Shown here: piece by piece, positions 7,967 through 16,331 of the stretch
Position numbering within the stretch: the stretch's first letter is position 1
Layout of the letters: each line of letters begins with the position of its first letter
Assembly: GCA_004210805.1 (NCBI GenBank)
Contig: SDXZ01000005.1
Coordinates: 1 to 41,909, forward strand
Origin: Acidovorax sp.
Lineage (GTDB): Bacteria; Pseudomonadota; Gammaproteobacteria; Burkholderiales; Burkholderiaceae_C
Reading direction: 5' to 3'
DNA: 41,909 bases
Made by a program: the position numbers and the translations under genes
Notes under the pieces: generated by a model
What the model saw: the letters and a program-made list of their open reading frames with translations, nothing else
The model's database searches: none
What the model was told of the DNA's origin: nothing

Positions 7967-8902
7967 ATGAATTTACCCAGCCTGCTTCGTTTCATCGCCC
8001 TGGCTGCCCTGTGGGGTGGCAGCTTTTTGTTCATGCGCATTGCCGCGGCGGTGTGGGGCGCGGTGCCCACCGCGTTTGGCCGCGTGGTGCTGGGGGCCGC
8101 CGGGCTGCTGGCGCTGTTGGCCGTGGTGCGGCTGCGGCCCGCATACCAGGGCAAGCTCGGCGCTGCGCTGGTGCTGGGCGTCTTTAATTCGGGCATCCCT
8201 TTTTTGATGTTTGCGCTCGCGGCGCAGGTGCTGCCCGCGGGGTACAGCGCCATCCTCAACGCCACCACGCCGCTCATGGCCGTGGTGATTGGCGCGCTGG
8301 CGTTTGGCGAGCGCATCACAGCGGCCCGCGTGGGCGGTGTGCTGCTGGGCATGGCGGGGGTGGCGGTGCTGGCGCAGGCAGGGCCCGTGGCGCTGACCGC
8401 GCCAGTGCTGGGCGGCATCGCCGCATGCCTGGTGGCCACGGCGTGCTACGGCCTCTCGGGCTTCCTCACGCGGCGCTGGATCACCCAGCGCGGCGGGCTG
8501 GACAGCCGCCTGGTCGCGCTGGGCAGCCAATGGGGCGCGGTGCTGGCCCTTGCGCCGTTTGCGCTGTGGGAGGCGGCGCATCGCCCGGCGGCCGCGTGGC
8601 TCTCGGCCGGCCCCACGGTGTGGGGCGCCATGCTCGCACTGGGTCTCTTGTGCACATCGCTGGCCTATGTGCTGTACTTTCGGCTCATTGCCGACGTGGG
8701 GCCGGTCAAGGCACTCACCGTGACTTTTTTGATCCCGCTGTTTGGCGTGGCCTGGGGCTGGCTGGTGCTCGGCGAGGTGGCCACGCTGGCCCATGCGGCA
8801 GGTGGCGTGCTGATCGCACTGGCGCTGTGGCTGGTGCTGCGGCCCGCGCCCGCTGGGGCGGTGCCTGCATCCGCGTCTGCAGGTTCTGCGGTACGGCGTT
8901 GA
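7967..8902 (+). CDS. EamA/DMT-family inner-membrane transporter
   Basis: 311 aa with about ten hydrophobic helices in two EamA repeats. The first (about 5-137) has ALWGGSFLFMRIA, the PTAFGRVVLGAAGLLALL helix and NATTPLMAVVIGALAFGERI. The second (about 148-290) ends with VTFLIPLFGVAWGWLVLGE, the same motif repeated. Family members export amino acids, purines or other small metabolites by proton exchange; the substrate cannot be told. Start 7967 is the first ATG that gives a proper first helix. It lies opposite the frameshifted LysR gene, which probably controlled it. Confidence 0.9.
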   Translation: MNLPSLLRFIALAALWGGSFLFMRIAAAVWGAVPTAFGRVVLGAAGLLALLAVVRLRPAYQGKLGAALVLGVFNSGIPFLMFALAAQVLPAGYSAILNATTPLMAVVIGALAFGERITAARVGGVLLGMAGVAVLAQAGPVALTAPVLGGIAACLVATACYGLSGFLTRRWITQRGGLDSRLVALGSQWGAVLALAPFALWEAAHRPAAAWLSAGPTVWGAMLALGLLCTSLAYVLYFRLIADVGPVKALTVTFLIPLFGVAWGWLVLGEVATLAHAAGGVLIALALWLVLRPAPAGAVPASASAGSAVRR

Positions 8903-8967
8903 TCTGAGCAAAGCTGCGCCGACGGGGCGTGAGCCACGCGGTGACTGCACGCGTCATGGCCCCTCGT

Positions 8968-8973
8968 CATAAT
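8968..8973 (+). promoter_or_regulatory. possible -10 element of nudJ
   Basis: CATAAT overlaps the first in-frame ATG (8972) of the Nudix gene. If it is the -10, transcription would start near 8980, at the next ATG (8981), giving a leaderless mRNA and ruling out 8972 as start. This is inference from spacing; the -35 is not obvious. Confidence 0.35.
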
Positions 8974-8980
8974 GCGCGCC

Positions 8981-9469
8981 ATGCCCCACCGCTGGAAACC
9001 CAACGTCACCGTGGCCGCGCTCGTCGAGCGCGAAGGCCGCTTTCTGCTGGTCGAGGAAGAGACCACCGACGGCCTCAAGCTGAACAACCCCGCCGGCCAC
9101 CTGGACCCTGGAGAGTCGCCCATCCAAGCTTGCGCGCGCGAAGTGCTGGAGGAAACGGCCCACGACTTCGAGCCCACGGCCCTGGTGGGTGTGTATCTGA
9201 ACCGATTCACCAAGACCCGCACTGGCGACGACATCACTTACATGCGCTTTGCGTTCGCGGGCACGCTCGGCACGCACCACGACTGGCGCTCGCTGGATGC
9301 CGGCATCGTGCGCACGGTGTGGATGACGCCCGACGAGATCCGCGCCTGCCCGGAACGCCACCGCAGCCCGCTGCTGCTGGCCTGCCTGGAGGACTACCTG
9401 GCAGGCCAGCGTTTTCCGCTCTCGCTGGTGCATACCGACATCTCGGTGACCGAGCCTGCCGCGCAGTAG
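8981..9469 (+). CDS. nudJ: Nudix hydrolase, NudJ-like
   Basis: 162 aa. Close in layout to E. coli NudJ (HMP-PP / thiamin-PP phosphatase): begins KPNVTVAALVEREGRFLLVEEE, then the Nudix box GHLDPGESP..REVLEETA (residues about 39-60), with the box glycine near its end replaced by Ala, and ends GQRFPLSLVHTDIS, like the GQRYPLEMI of NudJ. Magnesium-dependent pyrophosphohydrolase acting on nucleoside or thiamin diphosphates. Start 8981 is preferred over ATG 8972 because homologues start near it and a possible -10 covers 8972. In E. coli nudJ lies beside mnmA; here mnmA is found 5.7 kb downstream with a block of unrelated genes between. Confidence 0.85.
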   Translation: MPHRWKPNVTVAALVEREGRFLLVEEETTDGLKLNNPAGHLDPGESPIQACAREVLEETAHDFEPTALVGVYLNRFTKTRTGDDITYMRFAFAGTLGTHHDWRSLDAGIVRTVWMTPDEIRACPERHRSPLLLACLEDYLAGQRFPLSLVHTDISVTEPAAQ

Positions 9470-9495
9470 GGCAGTAAGGCGCCCGCAAAGGACGG

Positions 9496-10494
9496 CTACT
9501 GGTCTACTGCGATCTTGTGGGTCTTGACGATGTTCTTGTAGAACTGGATGCGCTGCTGGATCTCCTTGCGGAATTCGGCGGGCTTGACGGTTTCGGGAAG
9601 CATGGCGCCACGTTCGTTCCACGCCTTGAGTGTTTGCGGGTCGCGCAGCACGGTGCGCATCGCTTCGTAGAGCTGCGCAATGATCAATTCGGGCGTCTTC
9701 GCGGGCGCTGCCAGGCCCGTCCACGACGTGAGGTTCAACTCCGGCAGTTTCAGCTCGTCAAACGTCGGTACCTCGGGCAGCTGGGGCGCGCGGATCGGTG
9801 ACGCCACCGCCAGCGCACGCAGGCGGCCGGTCTGCACCATGTTGAGGTTGGACGACAGGTTGTTCCAGGTCATGTGCACCTGGCCCGCTTGCAGGTCGGT
9901 GAGCGCGGGGCCTGCGCCCCGGTACGGGATGTGGGTGATCGCCAGCCCCAGCTTGGCCTTGAGCAGCTCCATGCTCAGGTACGCCAGCGAGCCATTGCCT
10001 GACGAGGCGTAGTTCAGCTTGCCCGGGTTGTCTTTGACGTACTTTACGAACTCGGCGAAGGTCTTGACCGGCAGGCCAGGGGTGACCAAAAGCACGTTGG
10101 CCAGGCGATCGATGAGCGTAATCGGCGCGAAGTCGTTGACGGCGTCATAGGGCAGGCTGGGCGCCAGCGCGGGATTGATCACGTGGGTGGTCTGCGAGGT
10201 CAGGATCAGCGTGTAGCCATCGGGTGGTGCCTTGGCCACCTGGGTGGAGCCGATGGTGCCGCCAGCGCCGCCTTTGTTTTCGACAATCACGGTTTGCCCC
10301 AGCACCCGGCCCAGCCTGTCGGCCATGGCCCGTGCGGAGTTGTCTGCCGAGCCGCCGGGGGGAAACGGCACCACCAGCGTGATCGCGCGTGAGGGATAGC
10401 GGTCCGGCGTCTGGCCCAGGGCGGGCAGGGCCATGGCGCCCGTCACGGCGCTGGTGGCGGCCATAAAGCGGCGGCGGTTCAGGGGGATGGGCAT
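9496..10494 (-). CDS. Bug-family tripartite tricarboxylate transporter substrate-binding protein
   Basis: 332 aa periplasmic receptor. The N-terminus NRRRFMAATSAVTGAMALPALGQ is a signal with an Arg-Arg pair (Tat-like) and cleavage after about residue 27. Family signatures: YPSRAITLVVPFPPGGSADN (33-52), GAGGTIGSTQVAKAPPDGYTL, IPYRGAGPALTDLQAGQV and the C-terminal KEIQQRIQFYKNIVK. Bug proteins bind carboxylates or amino-acid-like ligands; no TctA/TctB membrane partners are near, as is usual for Bug genes in Burkholderiales. It is 21 bases downstream of the amidohydrolase gene and probably in one transcript with it, suggesting its ligand is that enzyme's substrate or a relative. Confidence 0.92.
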   Translation of the reverse strand: MPIPLNRRRFMAATSAVTGAMALPALGQTPDRYPSRAITLVVPFPPGGSADNSARAMADRLGRVLGQTVIVENKGGAGGTIGSTQVAKAPPDGYTLILTSQTTHVINPALAPSLPYDAVNDFAPITLIDRLANVLLVTPGLPVKTFAEFVKYVKDNPGKLNYASSGNGSLAYLSMELLKAKLGLAITHIPYRGAGPALTDLQAGQVHMTWNNLSSNLNMVQTGRLRALAVASPIRAPQLPEVPTFDELKLPELNLTSWTGLAAPAKTPELIIAQLYEAMRTVLRDPQTLKAWNERGAMLPETVKPAEFRKEIQQRIQFYKNIVKTHKIAVDQ

Positions 10495-10515
10495 GGTCGG
10501 TCCTTGGTGTGGCTG

Positions 10516-11400
10516 TCAGGGGTGGGTGGGGCAGGCGCTGCGGATGTAGATGGCAATGTCGTGCAGCAGGTCGGCGATGTCTTCGCGCACGCGGCTTGCG
10601 CGGGGCAGCAGTTCGCGCGTGTGTTCGTCCAGGTAGATCGCACGGTTGATTTCGATCTGCAGGCTTTCATGCCCCTGCAAAGGCGCGCCGAATTCGCGCA
10701 GCAGGTCTTGCCCCGCGTAGGGGTCGTTGATGGCCACGCTATAGCCCCGTTGGCGAAAGGCCTGGGCGACACACTGGGTGAAAGCGCCGCTGCAGCTGCG
10801 CCCGTGCAAGTCGCCCAGCACCACGTCGGCCAGCGGGCCCGGGGCCACACGGCCAAGACGCTCGTAAGCGTTGCTGGGCATGGAATGCAGGTTCAAATGC
10901 CAGCGGGGGCCCCGCGGGGCCGCAGCCTCCAGCGCCTGCGCCACCGCACGCCGGTAGGGGCGCCAGTAATGTGCGATGCGGTGCGCCACCTCTTGCGCAG
11001 ACAGCCGGCGTACGTAGATGGGCTGGTGGGTCGGGGTATGGCTGGGGACGAGACCCATGCCCAGCTCCAGCGTCCGCGCGGTGGGGGTGGTGGCGCCCGG
11101 CCAGGCGTCGGCCAGCATGGCGGGGTCGATGTCCTGCTCATCGCGGTTGGGGTCGATGTAGCTGCGCGGGAAGGTGGCGTGCACCAAGGTGCCGCCCACG
11201 CGCGGCACGGCATCCCACAGCCAGTGCACGTGGGTGTCTTCGCACCTGCGCAGGTCGGCGGTGGCCACGGCATAGCCAAAATCCGCGGGGTAGTCGGTTC
11301 CGCTGTGTGGCGAGTCGCAGACCAGCGCAAGGGCTGTATCGGTCTGTGGGTGGAGCACCTGGACAGGTGCTGCGGGCAAAAGAGGGTCGGAAAGTTGCAT
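10516..11400 (-). CDS. N-formylglutamate amidohydrolase family protein
   Basis: 294 aa. N-formylglutamate amidohydrolase (HutG / FGase) family. Motifs: LVCDSPHSGTDYP (about 26-38) with a metal-ligand His, FPRSYIDPNRDEQDIDP (about 77-93), LNLHSMPSN, DLHGRSC, INDPYAG and ESLQIEINRAIYLDE near the C-terminus. The reaction is hydrolysis of an N-formyl amino acid to formate plus amino acid in the cytoplasm. Start 11400 (MQLSDPLLPAAP) is chosen; the upstream frame is not conserved-looking. No histidine-degradation genes (hutH, hutU, hutI) are present, so the natural substrate may be another formylated or acylated amino acid. It is the first gene of a probable two-gene operon with the Bug receptor and is divergent from a LysR regulator. 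Confidence 0.88.
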   Translation of the reverse strand: MQLSDPLLPAAPVQVLHPQTDTALALVCDSPHSGTDYPADFGYAVATADLRRCEDTHVHWLWDAVPRVGGTLVHATFPRSYIDPNRDEQDIDPAMLADAWPGATTPTARTLELGMGLVPSHTPTHQPIYVRRLSAQEVAHRIAHYWRPYRRAVAQALEAAAPRGPRWHLNLHSMPSNAYERLGRVAPGPLADVVLGDLHGRSCSGAFTQCVAQAFRQRGYSVAINDPYAGQDLLREFGAPLQGHESLQIEINRAIYLDEHTRELLPRASRVREDIADLLHDIAIYIRSACPTHP

Positions 11401-11476
11401 GGCGTTCTTGGCTTGGACGGGAGAACAGATAGGCCAAGCGTAGGGAGCCCGGTGCGTGCGGGCAAACGACAATTTG

Positions 11477-11488
11477 ATCAGCGCTGAT
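11477..11488. promoter_or_regulatory. palindrome between amidohydrolase and LysR genes, candidate operator
   Basis: ATCAGCGCTGAT is a perfect 12-bp palindrome located 20 bases upstream of the LysR start and 77 bases upstream of the divergent amidohydrolase start. LysR regulators commonly bind dyads in such intergenic spaces. No data here show binding. Confidence 0.45.
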
Positions 11489-11507
11489 AACCGGATGTAA
11501 TCAGTCC

Positions 11508-12449
11508 ATGCAGTTCAAATCCCCCTCCCTGCCCGAGTTGCACGCCTTTCTGGCGGTCTGCCAGCTGGGCAGTTTTCGGCAGGCGGCGGGTGTGCTCTTT
11601 GTGACCCAGGCGGCCGTGAGCCGGGCCGTACAGCGCCTGGAGCAGCGGCTGGAATGCACGCTGCTGGATCGCTCTGGCCCGCGCGTGTTGCCCACGGCAC
11701 GGGGCCGAGAGTTTCAGGTGCTGGTAGAAGCCCATGTGGCGGGGCTCGAGACGGCCGTGAGCCAGTTCGGCGTGCGCAGGGCGAAACGCAGGCTGCGCGT
11801 GAGCGTGGTGCCCACATTGGCCACACGCTGGCTGGTACCCCGGCTGGGGCAGTTTCGCGCACGGCACCCCCACATCGATATCGAGTTGCGGCCGTTTCAC
11901 CACGATGAGGACTTCACGCGCGATGACGTGGACTTGTGGATCGATGTGAAGCGCCCATCCCGGGCCTGGCCGCGCGGCGTGCGTGCGCGTTACCTGCTGG
12001 GGCGGGAGATCCAGCCGGCTTGCACCCCCGACATCGCGGCGCGCCTGCGCCAGCCCCATGATCTGCTCAAGGCAACGCTGCTGCAGCACATCAACTTTCC
12101 CGGCAACTGGGCGCTGTGGTTGCAAAAGGCCGGGGGCGTGGACCTTCCCCTCGCGTTGGGCCCGGGGTTCGACTTGGGCAACAACCTGATCGTTGCTGCC
12201 TGCGCGGGCATGGGGGTGACCGTGATTCAGCCGTTGCTGATCGAGGCCGAACTGGCCTCGGGCCAACTGGTGCTGCCGTTCGGCCCGGCCGTGAACACAG
12301 GCCGCGGCTACTTCCTGTGCAGCCGTGCGGCGCTGGCCGGGAACGAAGATGTGGCGCAATTCACGGCGTGGCTGCTGGAGGCATCAAAGGCCAGCAGCGA
12401 ACGGTTCGGATTTTCGCCGCGTGGTGCCACTGCGCGAACACCGGATTGA
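11508..12449 (+). CDS. LysR-family transcriptional regulator (GcvA-like)
   Basis: 313 aa. The winged helix-turn-helix covers about residues 6-65 (LPELHAFLAVCQLGSFRQAA, FVTQAAVSRAVQRLEQRLEC). The effector-binding domain covers about 93-295 (LRVSVVPTLATRWLVPRLGQF, GMGVTVIQPLLIEAEL, GRGYFLCSR). DNA-binding homotetramer whose activity responds to a small ligand. Divergent from the amidohydrolase/Bug pair with 107 bases between and a 12-bp palindrome there, so it is the probable regulator of that operon and of itself. ATG 11508 is favoured because the HTH begins at once. The C-terminal 20 residues are a non-conserved tail. Confidence 0.9.
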   Translation: MQFKSPSLPELHAFLAVCQLGSFRQAAGVLFVTQAAVSRAVQRLEQRLECTLLDRSGPRVLPTARGREFQVLVEAHVAGLETAVSQFGVRRAKRRLRVSVVPTLATRWLVPRLGQFRARHPHIDIELRPFHHDEDFTRDDVDLWIDVKRPSRAWPRGVRARYLLGREIQPACTPDIAARLRQPHDLLKATLLQHINFPGNWALWLQKAGGVDLPLALGPGFDLGNNLIVAACAGMGVTVIQPLLIEAELASGQLVLPFGPAVNTGRGYFLCSRAALAGNEDVAQFTAWLLEASKASSERFGFSPRGATARTPD

Positions 12450-12545
12450 CCACCGAGCAGCGCTTGTTATCAACCTGCGTGGGCATCATTTCTCTTCCGG
12501 GCGTCAGGCCTTTTCGTACGATCCATCCGGGCGAGTACAGCCACC

Positions 12546-13691
12546 TCACGTGCGCAACAGCTTCGTGAACGCCTTGGCGGGTGTCCCGTGCGGGAACAGC
12601 ACACGGTGCAGCCGTTCCGGATCCACTCCAAAGCTCTCGGAGCAAGCCGCAGCCACCAGCGCGTCCAAGGCCATCGTGGGTCGGAGATCGCGCCCATCCA
12701 GCAGGGCCGCGGGCGCAAGGCCTGGCCAATCGGCCACGGTGCGGCCCCCCTGCACCGCGCCCCCGACCACCATGGCCACCGCGCCCGTGCCGTGGTCGGT
12801 GCCGCCCGTCCCGTTGGCTGCCACCGTGCGGCCAAACTCGGTCGCCACCAGCACCACGGTGTGCGCCCACACAGGGCCCAGCCCCTCCTGCAGCCCGGCA
12901 ATCAGGCTGTCGAGGCCCCGCAGCTGGTTGGCCAGGCGCGCGTTCTGGCCGCTGTGCGTGTCCCAGCCATCTGTCTCGATCATGGCGACGCGTGGGCCGT
13001 CGCTGCGCGCAAGGAAGCCCGCCGCCATGCGGCCCAGCGCTGCCGCATCCTGCCGGCGTGCACCACCCTCCATCCCGCCAGCCATGCCGCGCGCCTCCAG
13101 TGCGGAGGACCACAGGGCATGGAGCTGCCCGTCGTTGGCGTACAGCTGGCCCACCCGCATCATCAGGTCCTCGTTGGCCTGTGGCAGCGCCGAAGGCGCA
13201 TACGACGTGACCTCGACCGCGCCGCGCAGCGCCAGCGGCACCCCCGGCGAGAAGGCCACCGCAGGTTTTACGGCACGCGGCAGCACGCCCAGCAGCCGGT
13301 TCATCCAGCCGTCCTTGATCTGGTAGGGCGCGTTGCCGCCGGTCTCCAGCACGTTCTGCCCGTCGAAATGCGAACGGTCGCGGTACGGCGACGCCACGGC
13401 GTGGAAGAAGCTCGCCTGGCCGGCGCCATACAGCGCATGGAGATGGGCCAGCGACGGGTGCAGGGCGAAGCTTCCGTCCAGCTTCAGCGCGCTCGCGCTG
13501 TCGATGGCCAACGCGCCGCGGGCGCTGGCGTACGCTGGCTCTGCATATGGAATGACGGTGTTCAAGCCGTCCGCTGCGCCGCGCTGGATGATGAAGATGA
13601 AGCGCCGCTCGGTAGCGGCCTGCGCGAACAGAATGCGCGGTGCCGCCAGCAGCGTGGTGGTTCCCAGGAAGTGGCGTCGGTCCAGGCTCAT
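12546..13691 (-). CDS. DUF1501 family exported protein
   Basis: 381 aa. DUF1501 family, related in fold to the sulfatase/alkaline phosphatase superfamily. The N-terminus has a twin-arginine signal (SLDRRHFLGTTTLLAAPRIL), predicting Tat export. Other conserved pieces are FIFIIQRGAADGLNTV (about 31-46), HPSLAHLHALY, SHFDGQNVLE, ETDGWDTH and ATEFGRTVAANGTGGTDHG, the last carrying Asp/His residues that look like metal ligands. Start 13691 lies 5 bases after the DUF1800 stop, and its ribosome site (GAGGAG) sits inside the last codons of that gene, so the pair is translationally coupled. The function is uncharacterised; the DUF1800-DUF1501 pairing is a recurrent arrangement and suggests one periplasmic unit. 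Confidence 0.9.
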   Translation of the reverse strand: MSLDRRHFLGTTTLLAAPRILFAQAATERRFIFIIQRGAADGLNTVIPYAEPAYASARGALAIDSASALKLDGSFALHPSLAHLHALYGAGQASFFHAVASPYRDRSHFDGQNVLETGGNAPYQIKDGWMNRLLGVLPRAVKPAVAFSPGVPLALRGAVEVTSYAPSALPQANEDLMMRVGQLYANDGQLHALWSSALEARGMAGGMEGGARRQDAAALGRMAAGFLARSDGPRVAMIETDGWDTHSGQNARLANQLRGLDSLIAGLQEGLGPVWAHTVVLVATEFGRTVAANGTGGTDHGTGAVAMVVGGAVQGGRTVADWPGLAPAALLDGRDLRPTMALDALVAAACSESFGVDPERLHRVLFPHGTPAKAFTKLLRT

Positions 13692-13696
13692 GTCGG

Positions 13697-15055
13697 TTAT
13701 CTCCTCAAGAACTCGGGCGAGACCAGCAACAGGGCCAGCGCCGTGCTGCCGCTTTCGGCGCGGGCGATTGCGGCAGCTGTTGCCTCGGTCAACGCGCCGC
13801 CGGGCAACAAACGCGGCGCGAGCGCCCGCGCGTCGACGGCGTTGCCCGCCTGCGTGGCGATGCGCTGCGCCACCTCGACACGCCGCAGCAGCGCGTCCGG
13901 CGCGGCCCAGGTCGCGGTGCCGTCGTCGTAGCCCGCGGGGGAGCCGGGCCGCCATACCGGCTGGCCGAGCTGGTTCATCAGGCCCGTTGTCACCTCGCTG
14001 CGCCCCAAGGCCCGGTAGGTCGAAATGGCCCAGTCCCAAGGTGACTTGAACTTGGCGCCCCCAGGCTGCCATGCCTCTGGTGCCACGACCAGCTCGCGGT
14101 ACAGGCTGGGCAGGTCGCCACCCGTGCGCGAGAAGGTGGCTGCCAACCGCTCCACCAGCGCGCGCGGCGGATCGTCGGCCACGAAATGGCGCGCGAGCTT
14201 TCTTGCGATGTGCCGAGCGGTGGCTGGTGACGTCGCGAGATGGTGAAGGATGTCGCGGGCCTGCTGCTCGCCGCCTTCGGCAAAACTGCGGCCGAGCACC
14301 GTTCGGGGCCCCGGCTCGTGCAGGGCCGGCGCAAACCGGAAGGTCCCGGAGGCGCCGGCTGCGCTGTCATCGGCGGGCAGCGTCCAGCCCGTGAGCGCGC
14401 GCGCAAACTCCGTCACATCCTCCTGGGTGTAGCCGCTGCGCACCCCGAGCGTGTGCAGCTCCAGGATTTCCCGTGCCAGGTTTTCGTTGAGGCCCCGCCT
14501 GCGCAACGGCTGCCGGTCTTGCGCACGTTCGCCTGCGCGGCTTGTCGGTCCGATGGATTGCGCCTGGTCCAGGTAGAGCAGCATTGCGGGGTGGCGCACA
14601 GCGGCGAGCAACAGGTCTTCGAAACGTCCGAGCACATGGGGGCGGATGGCGTCTGCTTCAAATCCACCGGCCAGACCGACCACCAGCAGCTTGTCCACCG
14701 ACACGGCAAAGTGGTTGGACCAGAAATGCACCAGCCGCTCAACAAACGGCGTGGATGTCTGCAGCGCACTGGTGGCGCGGGCGCTGGCCGCTGCCACGTA
14801 TTCCTCGCGGCTACTGCGCAGGTAGGCCTCACGGATGCCAGCGCGCTGGCCTTCAGGCGCCTGCCGCACCGCACGTTGCTGAGCGAGCCATGCGTCCACC
14901 AGGGCCGGCGTTCGGGACACAGGCTTCCAGGGCGCGGGCAGCGGGTCGTACGGTGCGAATTGCGCCAGCAGCCAGCGCTGCGGGTCGGCCGGCACCGGCT
15001 CGTCGGGCCGGGCGCCGAGGCCGAATCGGTTCAAGGCAACTGCTGCGGAATTCAT
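13697..15055 (-). CDS. DUF1800 family protein
   Basis: 452 aa. DUF1800 signatures in order: ALNRFGLGARPDE (about 7-19), FVERLVHFWSNHFAVSVDK (about 104-122), RRGLNENLAREILELHTLGV (about 188-207), YTQEDVTEFARALTGWT, LARHFVADDPP and a final LALLLVSPEFLRR. Function unknown. Members are usually encoded just before a DUF1501 protein, as here. No signal peptide is evident at the chosen ATG, which is the first that reaches the conserved NRFGLG motif. Divergent from mnmA. Confidence 0.9.
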   Translation of the reverse strand: MNSAAVALNRFGLGARPDEPVPADPQRWLLAQFAPYDPLPAPWKPVSRTPALVDAWLAQQRAVRQAPEGQRAGIREAYLRSSREEYVAAASARATSALQTSTPFVERLVHFWSNHFAVSVDKLLVVGLAGGFEADAIRPHVLGRFEDLLLAAVRHPAMLLYLDQAQSIGPTSRAGERAQDRQPLRRRGLNENLAREILELHTLGVRSGYTQEDVTEFARALTGWTLPADDSAAGASGTFRFAPALHEPGPRTVLGRSFAEGGEQQARDILHHLATSPATARHIARKLARHFVADDPPRALVERLAATFSRTGGDLPSLYRELVVAPEAWQPGGAKFKSPWDWAISTYRALGRSEVTTGLMNQLGQPVWRPGSPAGYDDGTATWAAPDALLRRVEVAQRIATQAGNAVDARALAPRLLPGGALTEATAAAIARAESGSTALALLLVSPEFLRR

Positions 15056-15196
15056 GCGTGAAATTCTCGCGCCCGAGGCGCAACAGTTTGTTTCCCAAGG
15101 TGTCCACTGCGTAAAGCACCGGGGTCGGGCGGTTCAGTAGTCTGCCCAGGTCGCGGGCATCTCATCCTCAGCCTCAAGGCGGCTGCGGCAAAAAAA

Positions 15197-15202
15197 TACA
15201 AT
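15197..15202 (+). promoter_or_regulatory. possible -10 element of mnmA
   Basis: TACAAT, preceded by an A-run, ends 7 bases before the mnmA ATG (15210). A start site at the usual distance would fall at the ATG itself, implying a leaderless or near-leaderless message. A GAGG at 15204-15207 is too close to the ATG to be a good ribosome site. The -35 is weak. Confidence 0.4.
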
Positions 15203-15209
15203 CGAGGCA

Positions 15210-16331
15210 ATGACTGCCCATACCAAACACCGCGTTGTCGTAGGCCTCTCGGGCGGCGTGGACTCCGCCGTCACCGCCCACCTGCTCAAACAGCAGGGCC
15301 ACGAGGTGGTCGGCATCTTCATGAAGAACTGGGAAGACGACGACGACAGCGAGTACTGCTCGTCCAACATCGACTTCGTGGACGCCGCCGCCGTGGCCGA
15401 CGTGCTGGGTATCGAGATCGAACACGTCAACTTCGCGGCCGACTACAAGGACCGGGTGTTCGCCGAGTTTCTGCGCGAATACCAGGCCGGCCGCACACCC
15501 AACCCCGATGTGCTGTGCAACGCCGAGATCAAGTTCAAGGCCTTTCTCGACCATGCCATGCGCTTGGGCGCCGAGAAAATCGCGACGGGGCATTACGCAC
15601 GCGTGCGCCAGAACGCAGCCACCGGCCTTTTCGAGCTGCTCAAGGGGCTCGACCCGTCCAAGGACCAGAGCTACTTTTTGCACCGCCTGAACCAGGCCCA
15701 GCTGTCCAAGACGCTGTTCCCGGTGGGCGAGTTGCACAAGACCGAGGTGCGCCGCATTGCCGAAGAGATCGGCCTGCCCAATGCCAAGAAGAAGGATTCC
15801 ACCGGCATCTGCTTCATCGGCGAGCGGCCGTTTCGGGAGTTCCTGAACCGCTACATCAGCCATGCGCCCGGGCCCATCCAGGACGACCGGGGGCGCACCG
15901 TGGGCACGCATGTGGGTCTGAGCTTCTACACCCTGGGCCAACGGCAGGGCCTGGGCATTGGCGGCATCAAGGAAAAAGGCGCCCAGCGCGGCGGGGGCGA
16001 GCACGCCCCCTGGTTTGTGGCGCGCAAGGAGCTGGAGAAGAACACGCTGCGCGTGGTGCAGGGGCACGACCACCCGTGGTTGTTGTCCCAGGCCTTGGTG
16101 GCGCAGGACGCCAGCTGGACCTCTGGCCAGCCGCCGGCGCCCGGCGTCTACGGTGCCAAGACCCGCTATCGGCAGCAAGACGCGGCGTGCGACATCACGA
16201 GTGCCGAGGGTGCGGGGTTCGAACTCCAGTTCCCTCAAGCGCAATGGGCCGTCACACCCGGCCAGAGTGCGGTGTTGTACGACGGGGACGTGTGTCTGGG
16301 CGGCGGGGTCATCCTGAGCGCGACACACTGA
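15210..16331 (+). CDS. mnmA: tRNA 2-thiouridylase MnmA
   Basis: 373 aa. ATP-dependent sulfur transfer to U34 of tRNA-Lys, -Glu and -Gln (s2U34), in the cytoplasm with TusE or IscS as sulfur donor. PP-loop LSGGVDSAV (13-21) binds ATP. The two catalytic cysteines are Cys103 ([12 protein letters not shown]) and Cys201 ([12 protein letters not shown]). GHYARV and the C-terminal barrel ([13 protein letters not shown]..., [13 protein letters not shown]) are also typical. Full length for the family. Start is fixed by [10 protein letters not shown] close to the N-terminus. No partner gene adjoins it here; in enterobacteria it lies near nudJ and purB. Confidence 0.97.
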   Translation: MTAHTKHRVVVGLSGGVDSAVTAHLLKQQGHEVVGIFMKNWEDDDDSEYCSSNIDFVDAAAVADVLGIEIEHVNFAADYKDRVFAEFLREYQAGRTPNPDVLCNAEIKFKAFLDHAMRLGAEKIATGHYARVRQNAATGLFELLKGLDPSKDQSYFLHRLNQAQLSKTLFPVGELHKTEVRRIAEEIGLPNAKKKDSTGICFIGERPFREFLNRYISHAPGPIQDDRGRTVGTHVGLSFYTLGQRQGLGIGGIKEKGAQRGGGEHAPWFVARKELEKNTLRVVQGHDHPWLLSQALVAQDASWTSGQPPAPGVYGAKTRYRQQDAACDITSAEGAGFELQFPQAQWAVTPGQSAVLYDGDVCLGGGVILSATH

